From assembly GCA_045540315.1 (NCBI GenBank), contig JAZQHA010000097.1, positions 1-19,265 on the forward strand: a stretch of DNA of 19,265 bases, read 5' to 3'. Source of the DNA: CAG-557 sp045540315. Lineage in GTDB: Bacteria > Bacillota > Clostridia > Oscillospirales > Acutalibacteraceae. The first letter of the stretch is position 1; each line of letters opens with the position of its first letter. The position numbers were made by a program, and so were the translations under genes. The notes under the pieces were generated by a model that had not been told where the DNA came from, did not search any database, and saw only the letters and a list, made by a program, of their open reading frames with translations. This document shows positions 8,396 through 15,850 of the stretch, one piece after another.

Positions 8396-9629
8396 TGCTT
8401 CTGCGTTCAACACAAAAAAGTGTGCCCTATTATTTTCGCTAAATATGGTCGTGAATTTTCTTAATTATGTGTGTCAAATATTTCTAGCACATACATTAAG
8501 CGTGCATGATTTTGGAACGATCAATAGTATTTTTTCCTATTTATTAGTTACTGGAGTTTTGGGAAATGCTTTAACTATGACGGTAGCTCAGCACATTTCG
8601 TCAATTAAAGTTAACTATAAAGATGAATTTAAACGGTATAATAAAACGTTGCTACAATTGATTTTAGCAACTATTTCTGTAGAAATAATATTTTTATATC
8701 AAATAAAATCGATATGTAGAATCAATGAAACAGTAACAGCTTTTTTAATGATAACATTAGCGGCACTGTCGTATTTTCTTCCCTATTATTCCGGACTTTT
8801 TTCAGGATTAGAATGTTTCGCCACATTAGGGTTATACTCTTTAGTTACTCCTCTGTATAAACTTTTTTCTGTTGCGATAGCGACGGTGTACAGAGAAAAC
8901 TCTTTAAATGTGGCGTTATTGGGAATGTGTGTTGGTTCTATATTAACCGGAGTGATCGGGCACTTTTTAGCTAAGAAATATGTAGGTAGACAGAGCAATG
9001 ATAGCTGCACAGATATAAGTAGAAGCAAATCCAGCACCCGTTTATTTGTATCTGTCTTATCAATGCTTTTTTAGTAATATACATGAATGTTGACTTGTTT
9101 ATTGTCAGGTATGTGGCGGGAGAAACGGCAAGTGGCGTGTATAGTTCTGGTCTTTTTCTGGGACGAATTGTTTATTACTTTGCAACAACTATTGGAACGA
9201 TGATTTTGCTAGCAGCAGTAAAGCTTAAGCAAAATGGAAAAAACACAAAAGTTATGCTAGCTAAAGTTTATATCGTTTTTTTTGTTTTTGCTTTATCATA
9301 TTTAGTTCCAATTAATATTTGGGGGAAAACTATTCTCCCTTTGATTTTTGGCCAAGCATAGGCGAATAGTGATGTCTATATCAAATATATCGCTTATTTC
9401 TGTAGCTTTAAGTATACAAACTATTTCAGTTAATTATCTTATCGGAGTAAAAAAACAAGCCGTCTCAGTTATTCTTTTAGCGCTAGAGATAGCCTTGATT
9501 TTGATTTTTTCGCCATTATCGACTGTAACGTGTTCGCTTACTTGTATAGGGGGTATAGGTTTAATTATTAGCTTGGCCCTAATGATAATTTGCTTTATTG
9601 TAAAAGACAAATGTGTATTAAGGAGATAA
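8376..9629 (+). pseudogene. Wzx-like polysaccharide flippase, multiply disrupted
   Basis: A MATE-like polysaccharide biosynthesis/flippase protein that would move lipid-linked glycan units across the membrane. I take the start as ATG 8376 (MENVTGDAS, TTGGAG upstream) inside the end of the acyltransferase gene. The segments KKCALLFSLNMVVNFLNYVCQIFLAHTL (helix 1), the DFGTINSIFSYL loop, and later LFIVRYVAGETASGVYSSG match the family order. The gene is broken by a one-base shift near 9060, a TAG at 9359-9361 (in FGQA-stop-ANSDVYIKYI) and a second shift between about 9380 and 9410. The last 75 residues continue in the first frame. Joined, it gives about 415 residues with the expected 12 or so helices. 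Confidence 0.8.
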
Positions 9630-9631
9630 AA

Positions 9632-10774
9632 ATGAGAGACTTATACTTTTTTATAGGGACAGAAGCAGAGTTAATGAAGATGTTTATTGTTATTTCGAAA
9701 GCAAGAGAGAGAGATTTTAATTGTAAAATAATCAGCAGTGGCCAAAACGATATTAGCCAAAGCCCATTTATGAAGTTGTGTAAATCTCAAATAAATATTG
9801 ATTTGTCTACTTTTAAGCCAAACAAAAAGGGGGGCCTATCTTATTTGCAATGGTTTATTAAGACTACAATGTATGGTGTTACATCGATGAGGACTATTGC
9901 AAAGGAATATTCAGAAAATAATAAGCCAGTAATAATTGTTCATGGAGATACTCTATCCAGTTTAATGGGTTCTATGATTGCTCGGAAATCGGGTTTAGCT
10001 TATTCACACGTTGAGGGAGGACTGAGATCTTTTAATTGGTTTAATCCTTTTCCGGAGGAACTTTGTCGCTTTTTTTCATCTAAGCATGCTGATGTTATAT
10101 TTTGTCCAGGAAAACAAGCGGCAGAGACTGCGCGCAGTTTTTTCAATGGAAAAGCTGTTGATACTGTTTATAATACCAATATAGAAACTTTGCAATATGC
10201 TTTTAAAAATAATAAAAGCAATTTCTCTCCAAGAATTTACCAAGATAAATACTTTGTTTTGGCAATTCATAGGCAAGAAAATTTGTTAAGCAACAACTTT
10301 TTAGAATAGACTATTTCAAGTATTACGAAGTTGGCAAATAAAATGCATTGTGTCTTTGTTATCCATACGCAAACAGAGGATACGCTAAATAAATACGGTC
10401 TTATGGATAAAATAACAAGCAACAAGAACATAAGTATTGTTGGCAGGCTTCCATATCTAGAGTTCATAGATGTTGTTGATAAAGCGGAGTTTTTAATTGC
10501 GGATGGAGCTGGAAATCAGCAAGAAATGTTTTATATGGGAAAACCATATTTAATTCTCAGAAAAAGTATCGAAGAAAACAGTGAAGGGTTAGGTCAAAAC
10601 GCCATATGCTTTCAAGAAGATTTCAATATGATATCTAATTTTGATGAAGAATATTTTAACTTCATATGTCCAAAAGTAAAATTTGATATTAACCCAAGTG
10701 ATATAATTGTAGAGAACTTGTTAAGCAATACGGAAGATAAAAAAGTAAAGGTTCTCCCAATAATCAAAAAATGA
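9632..10774 (+). pseudogene. UDP-N-acetylglucosamine 2-epimerase (WecB-like), single amber stop
   Basis: A 380-codon frame interrupted only by TAG at 10307-10309. Before it lie GTEAELMKM, VHGDTLSS (normally HGDT), SHVEGGLRSFN (HVEAGLRS in most members) and FPEELCR. After it lie the end of the AIHRQEN block and GNQQEMFYMGKPYLILRKS, the UDP-binding region. The family interconverts UDP-GlcNAc and UDP-ManNAc in the cytoplasm, feeding surface polymers. ATG at 9632 with AAGGAGAT eight bases upstream, directly after the flippase. Two conserved positions differ from the consensus (Gly for Ala in HVEGGL; Cys for Asn in PEELCR), which hints at relaxed selection even before the stop. One base change would restore it, so it is the least damaged gene of the downstream half. 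Confidence 0.85.
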
Positions 10775-10795
10775 CGGGTAAAACCGTCATTTTTT
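10766..10795 (+). terminator. Perfect 12-bp hairpin with T-run, shared by epimerase end and tail-gene sequence
   Basis: AAAAAATGACGG (10766-10777) pairs perfectly with CCGTCATTTTTT (10784-10795) around a six-base loop. This is an ideal intrinsic terminator at the stop codon of the epimerase gene. The same bases also encode GKTVIFYA of the BppU-like protein, so the glycan/phage junction falls inside this hairpin. Confidence 0.8.
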
Positions 10796-11504
10796 ATGCC
10801 ACAAAACCCGATGGCAACTTGATTTTTAATAATTGCGAAATCGATAGTGCGACTAATGGAATTGTGACATTACAATTGACCTCGCAAATGTCGATTGTAC
10901 CAGGAATTATGCGAGATTGTGAGTTTCACATTTTGGATGAAGAGCTTACAAAACTTAAAGTAAAAGGCTTGTCGATTGAAATTGCACGTTGCACCGATTT
11001 TGAAACTGCAATCGAAAGCACGTCTGAGTTTACAGCCTTAACTCAAGCGCTAGACGAAGTCAACAAGGTGATGGAGGCATACTCTGAGGAAAATATCATG
11101 GGCAAAATCACGTCCATGGATGGCGAGGGATGTGGGCTAGACGCTGATTTGCTTGATGGAAAACACGGCTCAGAGTACGCAACGGCCAAGCAAGGCGAAA
11201 AAGCAGACAGCGCGGTTCAAGGCATAAAGGCAAATGGTTTAGTGCTCCCCATAGATTCGGCCAACGCAGTAAATTTGACGCCGGAGAACCTCAACGTTGT
11301 GCCGATTGGTAGAACTGTAAACAACAAGGCGTTGTCAAGCGACATAACGCTTTCTTACTCGGATGTTGGTGGCGCTTCAAGCGCCCAGGGTTCTAAGGCT
11401 GACAGTGCAATCCAAAGAGTTCGTGGGAACGGAACAGCGATTTTGCCCGATGAGAGTAGAATTGTTAACATCACGCCTGAAAATATTGAAGCGGTGCCAA
11501 TTAC
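10771..11504 (+). pseudogene. BppU-like phage baseplate/tail protein, N-terminally truncated, modules 1-2
   Basis: The frame reads TGKTVIFYATKPDGN and NGIVTLQLTSQM, the strands of the N-terminal domain of baseplate upper proteins (DUF2479/BppU type). It lacks the first ~35 residues and has no ribosome site. A helix-rich stretch (ALTQALDEVNKVMEAYSEEN) and a GLDADLLDGKHGSEYA element follow, the latter common in tail fibres. Two modules of about 60 residues then begin KADSAVQGIKANG and KADSAIQRVRGNG, each ending in NLTPEN/NITPEN...VPI. After VPIT at 11504 the frame enters repeat copy A and stops at 11550. Such proteins connect the baseplate to receptor-binding parts. Modules 3 and 4 of the same protein lie beyond repeats A and B. 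Confidence 0.8.
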
Positions 11505-11613
11505 GCGGTGCGTGGCCGCACGGGACAAGTCGCGCACAGAGCGTCATTAAAATTTCTATTTTCGTTCACGCGAATCGGTGTTGATCTAACTTATTTCAAT
11601 TGCAAGGAGAATA
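11505..11613 (+). repeat. Hairpin-bounded dispersed repeat, copy A (partial)
   Basis: It begins with the 30-base 5' module (11505-11534), which starts GCGGTGCGTGGCCGCAC and folds as GTGCG-loop-CGCAC. It contains the mid-element TTCACGCG but lacks the A/T-rich 3' module of copies B-D. It ends with an AAGGAGAATAAATG sequence, then tail-protein module 3 resumes at 11617. It replaces the inter-module linker of the tail gene. Confidence 0.65.
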
Positions 11614-11616
11614 AAT

Positions 11617-11751
11617 GCTGCCTCAATTGAGCATGGAAACAAGGCCAATTCGGCGATACAATCAATTCAAGGAAAAGGCAAAATCATTCAGCCGGATTTT
11701 AATCGATCCGTCGTAATAACGCCTGAAAACATAGGTGCCGTGCCGGTTGAG
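11617..11751 (+). pseudogene. BppU-like tail protein fragment, module 3
   Basis: Forty-five codons in one frame read AASIEHGNKANSAIQSIQGKG, then VVITPENIGAVPVE. This matches the module pattern of the preceding gene (KADSAIQ...NITPENIEAVPI) and is clearly the next repeat of the same protein. It has no start codon in frame: the ATG at 11614 is in another frame. It runs into repeat copy B at 11751, stopping at TAA 11782-11784. Confidence 0.75.
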
Positions 11752-11916
11752 CGGTGCGTGACCGCACTGGACGAGTCGCGTTAAGGCTTAAATCAAATTT
11801 AAATCTGCTCTGTCGCGCAATATGAAAAGCGCGTGAAATAGGACTTTTTGTTTACTTGTGACTTAGAGCGCGAAATCGTTTCTTTTGCGAGCTTTTCTTT
11901 TTGCAAAGAAAAGCGG
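11751..11916 (+). repeat. Hairpin-bounded dispersed repeat, copy B (166 bp)
   Basis: The 5' module is at 11751-11780 (GCGGTGCGTGACCGCAC, hairpin GTGCG/CGCAC). The 3' module is at 11829-11916 and ends in a perfect 10-bp hairpin, GCTTTTCTTT, loop TTGC, AAAGAAAAGC, then GG. The last 49 bases differ from copy D at one position. It is the shortest copy that has both ends, and it sits between modules 3 and 4 of the tail protein. Confidence 0.75.
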
Positions 11917-12294
11917 GGAGCAAGGGCAAAGGCAGATTCAGCTGTTCAAGGCATCAAGTTAAATGGAACGTTACTTGAGACCGATGGCCAAAACATTGTC
12001 GATGTAATCGTAAGTGGAAGTTCGACCGTAACATACGAAGCAGAAATTAGCACTAATTGGGAGACATCAGAAAGCGGTGAGTATATACAAAGCGTTGAAG
12101 TAGCCGGAATTTTAGCCACGGATAACCCGATTGTTGACGTAGTTTTAGACGCTTTAAAAGACACAGCTTTGAGCCAACTGGAGGCTTGGAGCTGTGTTTC
12201 TAAAATCGAAACTTCAGATGGAAGCATAACCGTGACCTGTCTTGAAGAAGCGCCAACGGTCGCAATACCAATCCAGTTGAAGGTGGTGAAATAA
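11917..12294 (+). pseudogene. BppU-like tail protein fragment, module 4 and C-terminal domain
   Basis: The frame resumes as GARAKADSAVQGIKLNG and carries a C-terminal domain of about 95 residues. That domain has alternating strands (TVTYEAEISTNWETS, GSITVTCLEEAP) and a helix (VDVVLDALKDTALSQLEAW), ending KVVK at 12294. It is the distal part of the tail protein interrupted by repeats A and B. The frame is formally open from a TTG in the repeat (11848), but no good ribosome site precedes it, so expression is doubtful. Its stop abuts the ATG of the next gene, as expected for consecutive tail genes. Confidence 0.75.
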
Positions 12295-14085
12295 ATGGGA
12301 AATGCAATTATATCAAGAAGAGAACAGCGAGAACTAAAGAAAACCCAAGAGAATTACGATTTCGAAGAAAAATTATTGCCAGAAGAATTGAAGAGTTGTA
12401 CAACTAAATACACCTGTTTCTTACCAAACGGAGATGTCTTAATCAGCGGTTATGGCGAAGATATTGGAATTTGGCACTTTGAAAAAGAGAGCAGTTCCTT
12501 TTATAAATTATATGACGAAGGCTATTGGTCGACATTTCAACTTCTAACAAATGGCGACTGTCTAATCGTAAATAAAAGTGACTCCGAAATAACGGGAATC
12601 CTATTTTATAATAGTTCAGAAAAGTCTATTGCGAAAATTTATGATGAGGGCTATAAATGGGAATATTTCTATGAGTTAAGCAATGGGGATGCCTTAATCA
12701 GCAATTCCGCTTCTTCGGTAACGGGTATATATGTATTTAGTCATTCGACAAAGTTGATAACAAAAGCATATGAAAGTGGATACAATTGGAGATACTTTTC
12801 TGAATTGTCTGACGGAAACTGTTTGATTAGTTCCAGTACAAGTTCGTGTGTTGGACTTTTGCTTTATGATTGTGTGACAAATCAGATATCTGTAGCCTAT
12901 TCAACCGGCTATTATTGGCGATACGTTTACAAATTATATAATGGCGAACACTTGATATCAGGCGAATATTCGTCCTCATCGGGTATTTTAAAATACAGTC
13001 CAGCAACAAAAAGTATTTCTCTGGTTTATGATTCTGGAAATGGTTTCGCATACTTCTTTGAACCTACTCCGGGAAAATGTTTAATTGGAGCAAATGCGTG
13101 GCAAGGCGCTGGCCTGTTTTTATATGAGGAAAGTTCCGATACGGTTACAAAAATTTTAGATATAAATGATTACGGTTGGAATCACTATCAAAGTTTGCCA
13201 GATGGTGATTTTTTGATTGCCAACAATAACACAAGTAGTTCTGCGGGAATTTTATATTACAACGCTAGCGACGATTCAGCTATAAAGCTTTTTGATGAAG
13301 GTTCCTCGTGGGAAAATTTTTTCGAGTTACCTAATAACGACTATCTTATAGGAAGCAGTAACGTTTCTGGAGTTGGCGTCTCAAATATAGGAATGCTTTA
13401 TTTCAACTACGCAAATAAATCAGTTACAAGAATATATGAAACCGGTTATTCTTGGGAACTTGGCCATAAGCTTGCAAGTGGAGATTGGCTTATTGCTGGA
13501 GATAGAGCGAGTGGAGTTTTACTATATGACACAACAAATAAAACTTTAACAAGTATTTATGAGGCTAACTCTGGCTGGACAGATTTTTACGACCTACCAG
13601 ATGGAGATTGCCTGATTATCGGAAGTAACTATGGCACATCTGCAGAAGTGTTGTTATATAGCGCTTCAAGCAAGACAATAACACAAATTTATGAGCAAGG
13701 AGTTTATTGGAAAAACTTTTTTGAATTGCCGAATGGAAATATTCTAATTACAAGTAATAAATCTTGGGCAACTACCGGTGTTTTGCTTTTTGATATCAAT
13801 TCTAAAACAATATCAAGAAAAATTAATTACGGCACGAAATATTCTATTTTATCAAATGGCGAATTGATATCATCCGAAATCGATGTCCTTTCTGTAAATG
13901 TTTCAAATTATAGTTTGGGGCAATATATGGGTGGCACGGTTAATGGCGATTATATTTTTGCAGAAACAAAAGTTCAAAAAATTTCTGATGGTTCGGTTTG
14001 CAATTTGAATGACACATACAGTGTCTCATACCTTTCTAAGTACAATATTGCAGTTGGTTCGAAATTTATAGTTTATAAAAATTAA
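12295..14085 (+). CDS. Repetitive phage tail/receptor-binding protein with ~11 propeller-like repeats
   Basis: A 596-residue protein. After a short charged start (MGNAIISRREQRELKK), residues ~38-520 consist of 11 imperfect repeats of 41-48 residues. The pattern is roughly aromatic-x-aromatic-x-L-x-NGD-LIS, a Ser/Thr/Asn-rich loop, G-hLhY, then K-hT-hYE-GY-W. Each unit looks like four short strands, as in a beta-propeller blade or solenoid. No catalytic motif is visible. A 12th, degenerate unit and a different C-terminal domain end in SKFIVYKN. There is no signal peptide, consistent with a virion part. The ATG directly follows the BppU stop with AAGGTGGTG upstream. Its position before the amidase suggests a tail tip or receptor-binding role; this is inference, and I recognise no named family. 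Confidence 0.75.
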   Translation: MGNAIISRREQRELKKTQENYDFEEKLLPEELKSCTTKYTCFLPNGDVLISGYGEDIGIWHFEKESSSFYKLYDEGYWSTFQLLTNGDCLIVNKSDSEITGILFYNSSEKSIAKIYDEGYKWEYFYELSNGDALISNSASSVTGIYVFSHSTKLITKAYESGYNWRYFSELSDGNCLISSSTSSCVGLLLYDCVTNQISVAYSTGYYWRYVYKLYNGEHLISGEYSSSSGILKYSPATKSISLVYDSGNGFAYFFEPTPGKCLIGANAWQGAGLFLYEESSDTVTKILDINDYGWNHYQSLPDGDFLIANNNTSSSAGILYYNASDDSAIKLFDEGSSWENFFELPNNDYLIGSSNVSGVGVSNIGMLYFNYANKSVTRIYETGYSWELGHKLASGDWLIAGDRASGVLLYDTTNKTLTSIYEANSGWTDFYDLPDGDCLIIGSNYGTSAEVLLYSASSKTITQIYEQGVYWKNFFELPNGNILITSNKSWATTGVLLFDINSKTISRKINYGTKYSILSNGELISSEIDVLSVNVSNYSLGQYMGGTVNGDYIFAETKVQKISDGSVCNLNDTYSVSYLSKYNIAVGSKFIVYKN

Positions 14086-14098
14086 AGGGGAATTTAAC

Positions 14099-14125
14099 AT
14101 GAAAGTATTTATTGGCGGTGCGTGA
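14099..14125 (+). pseudogene. Abortive duplicate of the amidase start
   Basis: ATG at 14099 opens MKVFIGG and then stops at TGA 14123-14125 inside repeat copy C. The first 17 bases are identical to the start of the intact amidase gene at 14461. The preceding ~40 bases also resemble its upstream region, including the end of a tail gene (YKN stop) and a ribosome site. It is a broken second copy of that gene start. Confidence 0.75.
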
Positions 14126-14327
14126 CCGCACTGGACATGTCGCGGCGCGGAGCCCGCGCAAGCTACGTCGCGCTAAGGCTTTGCGTGAACAATTAGCGCA
14201 CTTACGCGGAAGAATCTCAATCTGGCAGTACGTAAAAACCGTGTGAAATTGGGCGTTTTATCTACTTGTGACTTGAGACGCGAAATCGTTTCTTTTGCCT
14301 AGCTTTTCTTTTTGCAAAGAAAAGCGG
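14115..14327 (+). repeat. Hairpin-bounded dispersed repeat, copy C (213 bp)
   Basis: The 5' module is at 14115-14144. A GC-rich middle follows (GCGCGGAGCCCGCGC, then ACGTCGCGCTAAGGC). The 3' module at 14239-14327 ends in the GCTTTTCTTT/AAAGAAAAGC hairpin. It joins directly to a second, partial element (14332-14408) whose TACGTCGTGCTAA and TCACGCGGAAGG segments match the middle of copies C and D, so the insertion is composite. Confidence 0.75.
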
Positions 14328-14331
14328 TGGG

Positions 14332-14408
14332 CGTGGCTTAACAGGCTACGTCGTGCTAAATTTTTTGCTAATCCAAAAGGCTCACTCACGCGGAAGGTGC
14401 TTAGTGCA
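14332..14408 (+). repeat. Partial middle segment of the same dispersed repeat
   Basis: Segments GGCTACGTCGTGCTAA, TCACGCGGAAGG and the following TTAGTGCAG resemble the middle of copy D (CACCGCGCTAA, TCACGCGGCAGG, TTGTTCAG). There is neither a 5' hairpin nor a 3' module of its own. It ends where the tail-gene 3' fragment begins. Confidence 0.5.
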
Positions 14409-14447
14409 GGATTTGATGGTTTGAAATTTATAATCTATAAAAATTAA
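14409..14447 (+). pseudogene. Last 12 codons of a second copy of the repetitive tail gene
   Basis: Reads GFDGLKFIIYKN then TAA, closely matching the end of the intact gene (VGSKFIVYKN). With the following ribosome site and amidase start it forms a ~56-base segment (14423-14478) that duplicates 14061-14116 at about 80% identity. Confidence 0.6.
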
Positions 14448-14460
14448 GGAGGCTATTCTT

Positions 14461-15153
14461 ATGAAAGTATTTATTGGTGTAGGACACGGAGGGAGCGACC
14501 CGGGAGCTGTTAGCCACTTGGTAGAGAAAGATGTTAACTTGGTGGAAGCACTGGCTTGCCGAGATTTTTTAGAGGCGCACGGTGTGCAAGTTTTGATGTC
14601 GCGAACAAGCGATGAAGATGACCCGTTGATAGATGAAATAAAGGAATGTAACGCATTCAACCCAGATTTAGCGGTTGATATTCACAACAATGCAGGCGGC
14701 GTAGACGGGTTTGAGGCATATTATCATTACAAAGGTGGAACCGGTAAGGCCCTAGCTCAAAACATTGAAGCCGAGGTTAAGGCAATCGGACAAAACTCGA
14801 GGGGCTGTAAAATTCGCTTCAATTCTGACGGAACAGACTATTACGGTTTTGTTCGAGAGACGGCTTGCCCGGCGGTAATTGTTGAGGGCTGTTTTGTGGA
14901 CAACACGTCAGACGTTCAAATTGCTGATTCACTGGAAGAACAAAAAGCCTTTGGTGTAGCTTATGCCAAAGGTATTTTAAAAACATTGGGGATATCAGTA
15001 AAAGAAAATTCAGCTCAATCAAAACCTTCATCAAGCGCGAAGTATTATGTTCAGGTTGGAGCTTATGCAAGCAAAGAAAACGCCGAAAAACAACTACAGA
15101 AAGCAAAAGACGCCGGATTCTCCGACGCATTTATACGCGTGGGCCTAGCTTAA
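14461..15153 (+). CDS. N-acetylmuramoyl-L-alanine amidase (Amidase_3) with C-terminal SPOR domain, phage endolysin
   Basis: A 230-residue zinc amidase that cleaves the bond between muramic acid and the first stem-peptide Ala. Zinc ligands and catalytic residues are readable: His9 (GVGHGG), Glu22 (LVEKDVNL), His75 (DIHNNA) and Glu142 (VIVEGCFVDN). A Ser/Pro-rich linker (about 180-190) leads to a SPOR domain (YYVQVGAYASKENAEKQLQKA), which binds denuded peptidoglycan. The SPOR domain ends after about 40 residues (family about 70), so the C-terminus (FIRVGLA) may be shortened where the sequence becomes repeat-associated. No signal peptide, as expected for holin-dependent release. ATG at 14461 with AAGGAGG upstream. 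It lies between a tail gene and a holin-like gene. Confidence 0.9.
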   Translation: MKVFIGVGHGGSDPGAVSHLVEKDVNLVEALACRDFLEAHGVQVLMSRTSDEDDPLIDEIKECNAFNPDLAVDIHNNAGGVDGFEAYYHYKGGTGKALAQNIEAEVKAIGQNSRGCKIRFNSDGTDYYGFVRETACPAVIVEGCFVDNTSDVQIADSLEEQKAFGVAYAKGILKTLGISVKENSAQSKPSSSAKYYVQVGAYASKENAEKQLQKAKDAGFSDAFIRVGLA

Positions 15154-15234
15154 TAAATTCTAGATTGAACTCAACGCGAGCAGATAAAATATATGTCTGT
15201 ATTTTGTAGTATTGTACGCAGATTAACGGTTCTT

Positions 15235-15507
15235 GTGGTGCGTGGCCGCACTGGACATATCGCAGCGGAAAGCCCGTGCTGGCAACACCGCGCTAAAGTT
15301 TTGAATAGACATTAGTTCAATCACGCGGCAGGAGTTTGTTCAGATACGTGATTGATGGAAAAAGGCACCCTTAAGTTTGAGCGGGAGTTAAAAGCTAATT
15401 GGTTGCAGAATGTTAAAAAACGCGTGAAGAGAACCTTTTGTTTATTTATAACATTTGGGCGCGAAATCGTTTCTTTTGCGAGCTTTTCTTTTCGCAAAGA
15501 AAAGCGG
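15235..15507 (+). repeat. Hairpin-bounded dispersed repeat, copy D (273 bp)
   Basis: The 5' module is at 15235-15264 (GTGGTGCGTGGCCGCAC). The middle has AGCCCGTGCTGGCAACACCG and TCACGCGGCAGG. The 3' module at 15420-15507 ends in GCTTTTCTTT, loop TCGC, AAAGAAAAGC. It fills the amidase-holin gap, and its last GG begins the holin ribosome site (GGAGGGGAG). The 81 bases between the amidase stop and this copy show nothing recognisable. Confidence 0.75.
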
Positions 15508-15519
15508 AGGGGAGAAAAT

Positions 15520-15798
15520 ATGGAGAACAAAACCTTTGGAATAGCTTCTTTTGCAATTCTGATTGAAGCGATTATTACATACTTTAATCAGTTTTTTGTG
15601 CAAGAAAATTTCTGTTGGCAAATGCTATTTAGCATAGCTTTGGGCATCGTAATCGCGGTCGCTTATAAGCTGGATTTACCGGCGCATTTTAATCTAAACT
15701 CGCAGATTCCGTACGTTGGCTGTGTGTTAACGGGAATTCTGCTGTCGCGTGGGAGTAACTACCTTTTCGACCTCCTCAATAAAATTTCTAAAATATAA
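15520..15798 (+). CDS. Holin-like small membrane protein
   Basis: A 92-residue protein with two or three hydrophobic segments: residues ~5-25 (FGIASFAILIEAIITYFNQF), ~33-52 (WQMLFSIALGIVIAVAYKLD) and a weaker one around VGCVLTGILLSRGSNYLF. It is the size and position of a phage holin, the pore former that lets the upstream amidase reach peptidoglycan. The frame is open far upstream, into repeat D, but I take ATG 15520 because GGAGGGGAG lies six to nine bases before it. A strong terminator follows at 15813, so this ends the lysis operon. Function is inferred from topology and neighbours. Confidence 0.75.
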   Translation: MENKTFGIASFAILIEAIITYFNQFFVQENFCWQMLFSIALGIVIAVAYKLDLPAHFNLNSQIPYVGCVLTGILLSRGSNYLFDLLNKISKI

Positions 15799-15812
15799 AA
15801 TGGCATAAAAAT

Positions 15813-15850
15813 AGCGTCTCCTACTTTTTGAGGTTGGAGGCGCTTTTTTA
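15813..15850. terminator. Bidirectional intrinsic terminator between lysis operon and XRE gene
   Basis: AGCGTCTCC (15813-15821) pairs with GGAGGCGCT (15836-15844), with one G-T pair. A T6 run follows on the plus strand and a T5 run (ATTTTTAT) on the minus strand. It serves the holin operon from the left and the convergent XRE gene from the right, whose stop lies inside it. Confidence 0.8.

Noticed and set aside
7518..10309. Stop-codon recoding (three TAG and one TGA inside otherwise good frames)
   Set aside because: Frameshifts accompany the stops in the same genes, and the intact genes elsewhere use ordinary stops, so decay or sequence error is simpler than suppression or selenocysteine use. 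No SECIS-like hairpin was evident after the TGA.
11614..11616. ATG with AAGGAG upstream at the end of repeat A as a gene start
   Set aside because: Its frame is not the tail-protein frame and encodes no recognisable protein; the ribosome-like sequence belongs to the repeat.
11505..15507. Diversity-generating retroelement or CRISPR array
   Set aside because: The repeats are few, irregularly spaced and hairpin-bounded. There is no reverse transcriptase, no template/variable pair with adenine-specific changes, and no regular spacers.
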